A DNA stretch of 64,000 nt from Zeus faber (lineage: Eukaryota > Chordata > Actinopteri > Zeiformes > Zeidae): the NCBI GenBank assembly GCA_960531495.1, contig OY482860.1, forward strand, positions 11,762,799 to 11,826,798. The letters run 5' to 3'. The notes beneath the pieces were generated by a model. It saw only the letters and a program-made list of their open reading frames with translations, was not told the DNA's origin and did not search any database. Positions 30,590-41,766 of this stretch are shown here, in pieces. Position numbers and translations under genes: made by a program. Position 1 is the stretch's first letter, and the number at the start of each line of letters is the position of its first letter.

Positions 30590-33215
30590 TATTCTTCTGG
30601 CCATTCTCCGGCTAAAGGTGCCTGGCGCTCAGAAACCGTGTAAGCCACGGACACAAAACTAATATATTGTATTTGAGGCAGTCCAGACATGCTGTGGTCC
30701 AAGTTTGATCAACATTGCACCATCTCTGTTGGACGAGTCTCAGCATCAAGCACCTCATCGTGCATAACCCTTTATATACTATATACTCTCTATACACCAT
30801 ATATACTATATACACGGTATACATCTCATCTCATCACCCGTTCTCAGTCTCAGCCTAGTTCCTGCAGTCTGTCAGTATTCACTACACTAGTGTTCGCAAT
30901 GGCCATGCCCCCTTACCGTGAAATAACACGGGTCTGTGCTTATCGACCAATTTGCTTAACGACCTGGTCCTGGGAATGGGAATGGTTAAGTAAGGAGTAC
31001 CTGTGTACTGTATGTGCAGGGTATGACTCTGAAGGGGCTCTCACATAGGCGCGATGTGCGCTGCGCTTTAAACTTAATTGGTGTGTATTGGTTGCTCCGA
31101 GCAGGATCTGCACTGATGTGCGTGGAGGTCGGCAGCACCGCGCAAAATTTGTGTGTTTGCAAAAGGTGTGTGCTCTGGCCCACACAATCAAAAGTTAAGA
31201 AGGCACTCCAAGTTTTTATCGGGTCGAGACGAGTTCCTGCTGTGTCCCTTGGGAATTCGGAAAACTGGAATTTGTGTTGGTAGTATCCAGGTCTGTTAGC
31301 TAATGTCTGGCGCTCAGAAACCGTCGAACTACCAGAAACCATTTGTATTCGGGGCTGTCCAGACATGCTGTGGGCCAAGTTGGATCCATATCGCACCATC
31401 TGTAGGCGTAGTAAGTCAAAAACTGTTTTACCGGAGCCAACGTACCAGAACTGAGCGAGTGACGAGTGAAGTTGGTGAAGCGGGGCGCCTTGTGAAATCA
31501 TCATCCCAATTTGGTATATCTGTGGAGGGCTCTGGCTTTGAAGGGACAGTGCATGCTTATCCCAGTATAGATTATTAAAACACATATTAATATAATTTTA
31601 CATTTACCTGGATCTCTGGTGAAATTAAAATCTAAAATAAGCGGTGAAGCTCTAAAATGTTTGCAAGCGTTTGAAGTGAAAATGTACTAACCCCTGGTTA
31701 GTATATCTGTCAGAGTTGTTAGTAAAAACTTGTTTTTCCAGAAGTAGCCGAGCAGATGGACCAAAAGTGTTGGAGCAGAGCGCTTTGTGACATTATCATC
31801 GGATATGGTATATACGTTCAGGTTTTGGCTCTTGAATGTTCAGAATGCAAACTGCCAATACTTACAGTAAGAAGATGAATGTTCAGAACCACCAGTCGCA
31901 GTCTGGCTGAATACAGACTCTGTGACGTCATATATCAAATATATATATAATTGTTCTTTTGCATTTTAACTGTGCTAAAACATTGGCCTGAGAATTTACA
32001 GAAATTTACAGAGATATATATTTCTACAGATACCTAAGTCTATATTTAATTTCATTCCAGCGCACATTTGTATTAGTCCATAGATATTAAGCCAAATTCC
32101 ACACTATTAGTAGTCTACTATTAATGTTATACTTAATCGTCAAAGCCAGATGTGTCGCCATTATAACATAATGTAAGGGTGTATTCTATAACTGACAATT
32201 AATTTGGCTTGTCTTTTTAATGTCTTTTTTTAACACGGAAAAAGCAAATTTGTTTCATTTCACAAAAACTCAGAAAACTAATTTGTGTACTGTAATTGGT
32301 ACAATAGCTGCGACTAACCTGGACTCTATGCATAGATTTTTGTTTGAAGTCTTGTTTGTTCTGGATACTATCATATGTCACTGTAATGTGATAATGTCCG
32401 GTGCTCAGGAACTGTCAAACTCACTGGCATGAATGAATAAGATTAGTATTCGGGGCTGTCCACATATGCTATGGGCCAAGTTTGAGCCACATCGTATTAT
32501 ATCTGTCGGCGTAATTAGTGAAAAAACATTTTACTGAAGCCGACGTACCGGAACCAGACGAGCGAAGGTACCGGGGTGAAGCGGGGTGCGTTGTGACATT
32601 ATCATACACCGATATTATGTGCAGGTGGTGGCTCTGGGGGGTATTTCACATAGGGCCACGGTTGCTTGAACCGTCCCCAATTGCTCCACTCACTGATTGG
32701 CATTGGTGTTAAGAGTTTACCTCCAACTTTGAAAACAGAAATAGTATTTACGTTGCATTTAATGAAAACTTGTTAAAAAATGTGTGTAATTGGTAAAATT
32801 GCTGCAACTATACTAGGCCCTGTGAATTGCTGCCTGCAGCTATATTATTATCATCTGGCCATTCTTTGGCTTTAGGTCCCTGGTGCTCAGAAACCATGAA
32901 ACCCATGGACACAAAACTAATAAATTGTATTCAGGGCAGTCCAGACATGGTGTGGTCCAAGTTTGATGAACATAGGACCATCTCTGTAGAACTTGTTAGG
33001 GGGGGAAAAGTGACATTTTTCTAAATGACCGGAAGGAAGCGGAAATAGTGGAGTAGAGCGCATTGTGGCATTAGCATCCATTTGGTATACACTGTATGTG
33101 CAGGGCAGCGCAGCATATAAACAACCATGTTTTATTGAACTGTCTTTAAAGGATCCCATTATTGCCATTGCCATTGGACCCCATGCATTGGTGCCTGCAG
33201 CTACATTAATGATTT
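30590..33215 (+). repeat. Cluster of diverged copies of a repeat of several hundred bp
   Basis: Recognisable copies start near 30597, 31301, 31690 (partial), 32395 and 32857. Shared landmarks in order: CTGGCCATTCT, CTGG(C/T)GCTCAGAAACC, GGG(C/G)(T/A)GTCCAGACATG, GTGG(T/G)CCAAGTT, CACCATCTGT, CCGACGTACCGGAAC, GAGCGCATTGTG, TTTGGTATA and GTGCAGG. CCTGCAGCTATATTA (about 32831) directly precedes a new CTGGCCATTCT start, and CCTGCAGCTACATTA (about 33193) ends the last copy, suggesting a head-to-tail arrangement. No frame is conserved between copies. Family unknown. Confidence 0.75.
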
Positions 33216-33879
33216 TTTTTTTTTTTCTCCCCTTGATATCCTCGATCTTTTGGTCTCTTCTGCACATTTATTTTCATTCTGCTTTTTTCCTCTATTTCAC
33301 CTCATTGTTCTAATTAAGAATGTTTTATGTGCAGTAAAAAAACGAAATTAAGCAGCTAAAGCCAACTTTATTATCAAAAAGATGATAATAAATTATAATA
33401 AAATTTCACCCTGTATGGGGTGTCAAAAAAGTATATTGTCCCATAATTAAAGTATATTGTTAGTATATAAAGTATTTTTCTCCACATTTATCATTGTTGT
33501 GATCATTTGAAGTGCATTTTTTGTTACTTCTTACTTACTTTAACACTAGCAATATAAAGTACAGCTTCATTATACTAGTCATTATTATGGTGTAAGTGTA
33601 GTGTATACTGAAAAAGTATATTGAAACGTGAACTAAGCTTAAGCTGTACTTTAGTATACTTGACAAAAGAAACCAAAGAAAACTGAAAGACATTTAAGCG
33701 CAACAGGTACAACTTAGGTGCTTTTAATTGAACACCACGACTGAAAGTATACTTTCGGATGAATAAACATAATAAACAAACTCCCTTTTCCCCCCACTCG
33801 GGACTAACATTACAGTTCCACTCATACTGCAGGGTAACTGTCAAGCACAGCGAGTAAACGTAAACGTCCCCTCTCTCAC

Positions 33880-34164
33880 CTCCTCCAGAATGCTCTCTAC
33901 CCGGGCAGAGATCAGCGGCTCCACCTGCTTCTCGGACACCCAGGGGGAGAGCGGCGCGTCCCGCTCGCTCTCCAGACTCGCCACCTGGGACTGGAGCTGC
34001 GAGGTCCGCAAGAAAAGCGCGACGCAAACTCCCAGGGACAAGACACTCAGCGTCACGCAGACACACACGGCGGACAACTCTTTCGAGCTCGTCCAGGGGT
34101 GCTTCTTCTTGGTGACCGCAGTCCTGAGCACCTCGTTGGCTTCACACTGCCGGTCCCCTTCCAT
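33880..34164 (-). CDS. Transmembrane (MACIT) collagen alpha chain, exon 1, residues 1-95
   Basis: Seen: an ATG at 34164-34162 in good context (GAGATGG, G at -3 and +4) opens 95 codons ending at a donor (GGAG/GTGAGA) in phase 0. Residues 1-30 are polar with KKK at 19-21, 31-52 are one hydrophobic segment, and 53-68 (RTSQLQSQVASLESER) form a short coiled coil followed by a linker ending in ILEE. Known of the family: collagens XIII, XXIII and XXV are type II membrane proteins with a short cytosolic tail, one membrane span, then a coiled coil that starts trimerisation of the ectodomain. Inferred: this is such a chain at the plasma membrane, acting in cell-matrix adhesion. LQxxVAxLExER is shared across the group; RT..LQ..V recalls XIII, while LExERD..EP recalls XXIII, so the paralogue stays open. 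The open frame continues upstream of the ATG without another ATG. The overlapping plus-strand frame is a shadow. Confidence 0.87.
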
Positions 34165-34720
34165 CTCTATTCCACCAGGGGAAAAAAATCCCAAAAGAGA
34201 AAATGGGTTAAAATGCACAAATCCTGACGTCCCACAAACTTTTTTTGGGGGTGGATGGGGGGGGGGTGGGGGGTGGGAGTGGGCTCGGGGGGGCTTTTTT
34301 GGGGGGTTGGGAAGGGGGGGGTCCTCTTCTCCTCCGCTCTCAGCTCAACAGCTCTCCCCGTCAGATCAGTCTCACACCGTGGACCATGAAGTCACTTGCA
34401 GAAGGATCTCTTGGTCTTCTGCTCCGCTCTCCGGAAGGGTTCATGTGATGGAGCTCCGCTCTCCAGACCCGTCCCGCTCCGGCTCTCCGGCTCTCTGGCT
34501 CTCTGGCTCTCCGCAGCGCGGTCCACCGCTCCTCAGCTGAAACCCGAGCACCCGCCCCACCGCCGCCCCCCGCCCCCCGCCGCGCGGCCCTGCAGCCCCT
34601 GCTCGCTCCTCCTCTGAGCCTGCCCCGGGTTAAACGCTGGGGCGGGATTCTCCGCTCCTCCTTTGATGCGCTACGCGCTGAGGGATATTTTTAGGTGATC
34701 CGCCGCCACCGTGCTGAGCG
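34165..34720 (-). promoter_or_regulatory. 5' UTR and GC-rich promoter of the collagen gene
   Basis: Upstream of the collagen start codon the sequence turns GC- and CpG-rich, most strongly at 34470-34690, with several GC-box-like CCGCCCC / GGGGCGGG motifs. No canonical TATA box lies at a clear start site. On the minus strand an A/T motif, CTAAAAATAT, sits at about 34685-34694, roughly 520 bp before the ATG. It differs by one base from the MEF2 consensus and could also serve as a weak TATA element. The part next to the ATG (34241-34321) is a long G-run tract on the plus strand. The transcription start cannot be placed from sequence; a dispersed CpG-type promoter is the natural inference. Confidence 0.6.
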
Positions 34721-36370
34721 AAGACCTTGCCCCCTCTGCACGGTTCCCCCGGCCCGGCGCGACGCAAGCCGTTTCAACGACCAGCAGTGACGTCACGATG
34801 GGCGATAGTCACAAGTCAAATTGCGTTCGAAATGCACAATTCACAATTCATGATTTGCAACCTGAATCGCGTTTGCTATTTGCAGTTTGCAATTGCAGTT
34901 CCTGAGCCGTGTCACCTTGGTTTGCGATTGAAAGGACAATTGACACGCACGTACACGCAGAGGTGTGACGACGGGCGGGCTCGGGTGGGCGTCGCCCAGC
35001 CAGAGGAATTGTCAATCGATCACCCAAGGAAAACTGAACGAAATCACTTACATCCTGTCAAGCCTCCAGTTTTCCCGAGTGTCTACCGTATTTTACCCTC
35101 CTTTCCCACTGTCATCCTATTTTTCCGAAAGATCCCATATTTTTAACCTTTCTAAAAAAAAAGGGGGGGGGCGTTGATCAGAGCCAGCTCCGCTCCGATC
35201 GTGAAGGTCAGTCCGCGAAAATAGATTTCTCCAAACAAAACAGATATTGTAGATGCTGAAGATGAAGGAAAGAAAGAAAGCCCCGTGCATAACAGGGACA
35301 CTGTCTCATTCACTCTCATAACCCCCCGCCCCTCCCCTTCTTAAAATTAAACTACGCCCTTGTTTACATACCCTATTTAGGAAAAGCAACGTTTTTGTTG
35401 CTGCCCACTTAAATAATCCAAATGCCCATCCAACTATGACATCCTAGTTACACCTCGGTGTACATGTCCTCTATTCTGGTGCATTCCATGTGGTTTTATA
35501 ACTTCTGACTGCCCACACCGAGCAAGAGAAAAGTTAAATTAGGTCATTTCCAGTGGTGGAAAGTAACTTTGTTACTATACCTTAGTACGTTTTTCAAGTA
35601 TCTGTACTTAAGTATATTTAGTTCCTGAGACAGTCCCGTTACTTTACTCATGTTTTTTAATCACGATTTAGATTTATATTTGTATATCCTTCCTTGTGAA
35701 TAACTATGACACCACCTTTGCTATTTTGTTGTAAATTGTTATCAGGATCTGCACTCATGTGGAGGGAAAAAAAAAGGTCCAGTCGGCCTTTTGTCGCTCA
35801 CTCTCAGTAAATCTAAGCTGTAACCAAAGTTAAATATGTTCGAATCGGAATTGTACGCTTGCAGGGAGGGTAGATATATAGGTACATTTATAGCAATTTA
35901 AGGATATTCACTCACACGTTGTAAACAGCCGGAGGCACAACACAAGAGAATATGACCGCTGCAGATAAGGACTTTGTTGGGGAAATCCTCGTGAAATCCA
36001 GGCGATAGGAGGTTAAAGTCCTGAATGTCACTGGCCGGTCAAGTCCCTGTGGCAGCAGAAGACAAACGGTCCGGCCCCTCTTTGATTAGCTCGCTGCCGT
36101 TTCACCCACAGCCAAATAACAGTGTTTAGGTCGGCCCCGGGGCCTTTGAAGTCCCTGGTCTCCCACCCCATTAAAACAGGCCGGACACAAGCTGGATTCT
36201 GTTTGTGGCCTGGTCTTTGTGTGGGCAGGTGCATTTGTTACTACTTCCATTGTGTACTGGAGGTATTTCAACCGTTCAGATTGATTTCCATGTTGCCAGG
36301 TGCAATAAAGTATTGTAGTATTGTAACCTCTACAAAGCAGAACCAACACCATCCTGTTGTGCAGGATTCT
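34721..36370. other. Upstream flank, no gene seen
   Basis: Falls from GC-rich to AT-rich. Contains CAATTCACAATTCATGATTT-type short repeats (34836-34900) and the AGTAAC repeat fragment at 35554-35660. Confidence 0.45.
35554..35660 (+). repeat. Fragment of the GTGGTGGAA/AGTAAC repeat
   Basis: Starts CAGTGGTGGAAAGTAAC and continues with GTATCTGTACTTAAGTA, the plus-strand start of the family seen at 18327-18863. Confidence 0.65.
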
Positions 36371-36488
36371 ACTTTGACTTTCCCCCATTCTAGCCTTACA
36401 TTTACACAAAATGTTAGAAACTTTATTTGAATATATCGTTTCTAACGTTTTGTGTATATGTAAAGCTAGAATGGGGGAAAGTCAAAGT
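36371..36488. repeat. Long hairpin: 51-bp inverted arms, 16-base loop
   Basis: Left arm 36371-36421 and right arm 36438-36488 pair over 51 bases with about three mismatches (ACTTTGACTTTCCCCCATTC at the outer left end). The loop is A/T-only apart from one G and one C. It could be a snap-back MITE or, if transcribed, a precursor-like RNA hairpin. No target duplication was seen. Confidence 0.9.
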
Positions 36489-39400
36489 GAAATGTAAAAA
36501 ATGTGTATTGACAGTGGACAATAAACATTTTTTAACTTGAAAACATGATTACAACAATACGATACAACTGGACAAATACAACAAGTACAGAGGCCATACA
36601 CTCTTCTACGAGAGTGACCAGAAAGTGCTGAAATGACTGCTGTTAGTTGATTCCCAGTTGGAGTTGGAGTGGAACAGGAGTTTGACACAGAGCTTTAAAT
36701 AACCGTTTCAAGTGTTTCCAGCGTGTCCGGTCCACTCCAGTCCACGATCCAGTCCGTGCATCCGCTCCAAGCGCATTTATTTGTGGGTTGAGAGGTATAT
36801 TTATCCTGTTGTGTTTTTGCATTCAAAGATCGAAATACAGATTTGTGGGATTTCATTACATTTATTTGTGAGTTGTGTCACAGAATTCCTTCCATACGCA
36901 GGAAGGTCTGCTGCAAAGTCAATGACCGTTTGCCTCTGGGCACCAAAGTATAAATCTTAGTTTTGTTTTTTGTTTTTTTCACCGACGAAATGGGACATTG
37001 ATTTGTGTTTTAATCAAAAGGTCGACCGCCTTCTAATGAAAGAAAAATCTTGTTCAGGAACTGGATCTTATCAAGAACCACGACCTCAAAGTGGAGGCTT
37101 TTCTTAATTGAGTTGACAAAACGGAACGGGTTGGTATTTGATTACGGCAAGACGATACAGTGACCGCACAAGGGTTTTAAAAAGCGAATAAATAATTTCC
37201 TGACTTGTCCCTTCAACTGTCTGCCACATCTTAGGGACGCCGCCGGGCTCCTGGCAGGGGTTTACGACTCTGGTCGAATGGGAGTGGGACAAATCGAGTC
37301 GTGATGAAGCCGTACCCTGCGAGACCAAGACCTTGTAATTACAACGTGGCCCTGTATGACCACCTGGTTCTGCCGCTCCTCAAGCTGAAAAACACACGTC
37401 CCAAAATGATCCTCTATTCAAGGAGGTTACGTTTATTGCAATCACCGGGATTAAACCTAATTAAATGCAATTCGCTGCACTGCTGTGACAGCTGCAATAG
37501 AGATTGTAACAAGAATGACTTTTCCACTTGTTTTCATATGGATTGGTATAAGGAAGGGGCTTTGGTTGCTAGATGCATCCAAATCGACTCTAAAATGCAT
37601 ATTTGCATATTTGGGAGCGACAAGAGAGAAGAAAATATTTGGGAGTCAACGTCATCAACTGATGCCGCGAACTTTGATTATTTAACAAGAGGAAACAACA
37701 CAATACTAATTCAATATAGCTGTATCGCCGAACAAATTAGGTAAAGGGTCATGAGACTGACAGGGTCATGATGCACATATTCCCAAATTGCCCCACCAAG
37801 AGGAATCATTTGTCAAGCCATTTAAAAGAGATGGCAAAGTGCATGTGCATATGACTTGCATATAACAGAGAAGGCAAATTGTTTACAGGATAACTGGCCG
37901 ATACGAGGAAAGTCAATGAGAAGTTGCACCAAACAAAGTGACTCAAAACAATTTGAATAATGAACAATTGAACAGCTGATTCCTGATTGAACTGGTGCTC
38001 AGAGCTTCATACATTTCTCTTTAAGGAACTACTCATTGGCAGCAGCATCCTTACAACAAATCAGATTGATTTCCAAAACCAACCGTTAAAGCTGCATAAC
38101 TTTGATCACAGCTTCGCTTGTTCATTCCACAAGACGCAACTGCGCCCAAATCCACCAACTGCGATTCCCACAATTCCCATTCAAATTCCCTCGGAAACAT
38201 CAGCACGTGTTGACCATTGCGTCTGATCTTTCCATTCTTTCCATCGGTCAAACAAGGCACCAATCACTGTTATAAACATAACTGCAATAACATCAGAGTT
38301 TCTGAAAGTTCAACTTTATAAATCCCGCCTTGCCGTGATTTCCTGTGGTGGAAGTATTATTTAGGATAATAATAATTCTTAAACGAAGCAAGCTGTTAGC
38401 TTATTGGGAAGGTTACCGGGTACCGACAAGTTGTTCTTAAAAAATGTCACAGCGCACCGGTACACCAGGGCATCTGGCCTCCTGGTGCAGCCTTTTTTGG
38501 CCGCATCTGCAGTGATCTCACAGAGAGTTCAATGGCCCAACATGTGCTGCGGTTCGGATAATTCTGCAGCCTCAAACATTTAATCTCCCTCCTGAATTGG
38601 CAAAACAAGCCCGCTCAAAGTGCTTCATCACCAGAACGAGCGGAGGAATGAGATGCGTTCACCAACCTTTGAACTATGCATTTGTCTTAAGGACGTCCCT
38701 AAATAGCCTTTTAGTCGATGCCATCTCTGATGCCATGTTGGGGCACCGGGGCCATTTAATGCCTTTGGGAGCGGAGGCCCGTTCAGGGTAAAGCCGACTG
38801 TTAGACAAGTCAAAAAAGGCAGTATACAGTACACTATCATTAACATTCATTGAAGACCTTATGAAATAAGTCACAAAAAGCATAGTGTCAAATATCACCC
38901 AATCACCAAACTCAAAATCCTGTAGTCCATGTCTCTAAAGTAAGAACCACAGAACCACAGATATTTCTGCATAAATGACCAAAATCACCGAATATGATTT
39001 TGGATTATTTTTGGAACCACCATTCTACTGCTGCTCTCTTTCTAATACATAGATCGTTTCGAATAAATCATTCATTTAAGTTACATCACCGTACACTTTG
39101 TGTGAACCCGCTAGCACCAACAGAGCCAGTAGGAACACTCCCTCATACTATTTGTGTTGAAGGCCCTTACTCAGTGCCAACGCTGATACTACTAAGAGCT
39201 CTCTGATCTAGCCGCTCTGGCATTTACTTTTAGAAGCAGCCGATGGAGCTTACGTGTACTTAACAAGTATTTAATACAATTTCATACACTGGGCTGAGAG
39301 AAACAAGTGATTTCTCAAAAAGAATCTTGAAAAATGTATAACCCAGGGCCATTTAGCCAGTTTGCATTTCATATTTCAGAAAGCTGACAGATTTTGTACA

Positions 39401-41020
39401 TATAAAAATGAAAATATCATTAAAATGATCCCACATATCCACTCCACTCTCCATTACATGCAAAAAGTCACCTGAAATAATTGTAACAAATTGTTCTCTA
39501 TAAGACTTAAAAACACATGCAACAGCATGAGAGCTATGTTTTGTATGTTGCTGGAAATTAATAAGCCTTACAGTGGAGCAAAGTGGAGAGAATTTGTGTC
39601 AGAGAGAAAGATATAGAGGATAATAGGTCCTCACGCTCTCTTCTCTGCCTCTAAACTGATCCTTTGACTCTGAAGGCGGGTGTTTGAAAGTTAGGAAGAT
39701 TTATTCTTAAATAAATGTGTCTGGGAGAGCCACTCCTGGGTGGTAACAGGCACAGTGGAGAGCTAGAGCAGTAGACCTTTCCATCCTTGGAGACAAATTG
39801 TAGCAGAGGGCTCTGAGGACATACAATACTAGAAGTTATGGCAATACCTAAGAAAACAAACACAAATACTGAGGAAGTCGAGCAACCAATGTTGATCATG
39901 AACAACAACACGGGAGCATTTACCTCTGTAATGTTTGTGCCCGCCCATGAGACAATGAGCGCTGTGCGATATGTGTCTTATTTTGGCTCGCCATGTGTGA
40001 AAGCATTTACCTCAGGTAGACCCCTTAAGTTTAATTCAATATTTTTCATCTTCCACAGGAAAACCACTGCATTCTGCCACTGTATTGCACAATTCTGCCA
40101 TTTATAACTTCGTAAACCCATAACCTCCTCATCACCTGCTAACATGATATCCTTTAACACTGTTTGGATAACAATAAATCCAGGCCAGTCACAAATGGAT
40201 AATTGCTCTTAATTCATTCATTAGATTTTATGTATATTGGATTTCATATAACAGCCTGATATAGAAATGGATGACAAATGAAGCCAGGCGTTTTTTTTTT
40301 TTTCAGGCCGCACAAAGACAGCTAGAAGTATGAATAACATTCTAGGTTTCCCCCTTAGCTTTAATAAATTACGCCACGATGGTGAATAGCTGCACAGGGC
40401 TGTTTTCCAGCGACCAAACCACACTTCCTGGAAACGTCTCAAGGTATGGGAAAATGTCTCAAGGTCACAGAGAGGGGCGTTCACAGCGCCTTGGGCTAAT
40501 GACTTCTAATCACATGCATCTGGAGAGGAGCCCTGTCCTTTAAAAGTGGACAAATGTGTCCGTGGCATCACAGGCCATCACGGTTGCCATCTTGGCTGCT
40601 GAAATGTGAATAAGGTGTGTGTGTATGGGGGGGCACAAGAGGCCATTTACCTTCGACTGGACCACCATGAAAGCTGCACATTTTACCAAAACCCATGCTC
40701 AGGACTGGTAATTAGATCTGTATATTACGTTTAATTGGATTGTAATTGTTTGAATTAGTTTCGTTTTATATAAATAAGCTTTGAGAATGATTCATGTTAA
40801 TATGTATTGCTTTTTTATATGACACTTGAATTGCCACTGTCGAACCACTGCGGAGAAATTCATGTGACCATAAAGGAAGGATTCTCCGGGCATATCGCTT
40901 TTGCAGGTCACCCCAACAGTATGTTTCCTCACCCTATGTTCCCTCAACTCTGTGTCCTTTATTGTACTGTATAGTACGGTATAGTACAGGGTCACATGGG
41001 ACTGAAATCTGTGTTGATTG
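36489..41020. other. No gene seen
   Basis: Mostly unique AT-rich sequence. The plus-strand frame at 37301-37744 (147 codons) is long for its composition but has no signal peptide, membrane span or recognised motif and no splice context. Confidence 0.45.
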
Positions 41021-41766
41021 AACATAGGGCTGAGGGAACATAAAGGGTTAAGGGAACATAGGGTTAAGGGAGAATAGGGTTGAGGGAACATAGGGTTAAG
41101 GGAACATAGAGTTAAGGGAGCGTAGGATTGAGGAAACATAGGGATGAGAGTGCTGAGAGAACATAGGTTTGAGGGAACATGGATTTGAAGAAACATACGG
41201 TTGAGTCAACATACGGCTGAAGTAACATAGGGTTGAGTGGATTTCGGGATGAGGGAACATAAGGCTGAGGGAACATAGGGTCGAAATTTGTGTTGAAGGA
41301 ACATAGTGTTGAGGGAACATAAAGGGTTGAGGGAACATAGGGTTAAGGGAAGAAGAAGAAGAATCTTTATTTGTCACATTGCACACACACCACAACACAA
41401 GCACTCATGCATAGGGTTGAGGAAACATAGGGAAACATAGGGTCTAAATCTGTGTTGAAGGAACATACGTAGGTTTGAGTGAACATAGGGCTGAAGGAAC
41501 ATAGGTTTGAGTGGACTTCGGGATGAGAGAACATAAGGTTGAGGGAACATAGGGTCTGAATTTGTGTTGAAGGAACATAGTGTTGAGGGAACATAGGGAT
41601 GAGAGAACATACTGTAGTGCTGAGAGAACATAGGTTTGAGGGAACATAGAGTTAAAGGAACATAGGCTTGAGTGAACATAGGGATGAAGGAACATAGGGT
41701 TGAGGGAACATAGGGTCAAAATTTGTGTTAAAGGGACATAGGGATGAGGGCACATAGGGTTGAGGG
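41021..41766. repeat. G-rich minisatellite (GGGTTGAGGGAACATA-type units)
   Basis: Dozens of variants of a roughly 15-16-bp unit in direct tandem array. A longer landmark (TGTGTTGAAGGAACATA) recurs near 41011, 41289, 41449, 41562 and 41723, indicating higher-order duplication. It is interrupted at about 41349-41412 by an unrelated insertion. Frames through it (repeats such as CSLNPMFPQ on the minus strand) are a by-product of the repeat. Confidence 0.9.

Larger units (their letters stand above)
25458..33879 (-). other. Intron 1 of the collagen gene
   Basis: The span between the exon 1 donor and the exon 2 acceptor is 8,422 bp. It is mostly AT-rich unique sequence with a hAT-like element (26472-26999), a dispersed repeat (27545-28060), a second short hAT-like element (29892-30148) and a cluster of diverged repeat copies (30590-33215). 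From 28060 to 29890 and from 33220 to 33870 I see no gene, RNA gene or named element. The open frame at 26072-26431 (119 codons, plus) has no recognisable domain. Confidence 0.8.

Noticed and set aside
33890-34540. 216-codon plus-strand frame
   Set aside because: Shadow of the collagen exon 1 and its GC-rich promoter on the other strand.
37301-37744. 147-codon plus-strand frame
   Set aside because: No motif, signal or membrane segment, ordinary AT-rich context, no splice sites; chance is the simpler reading.
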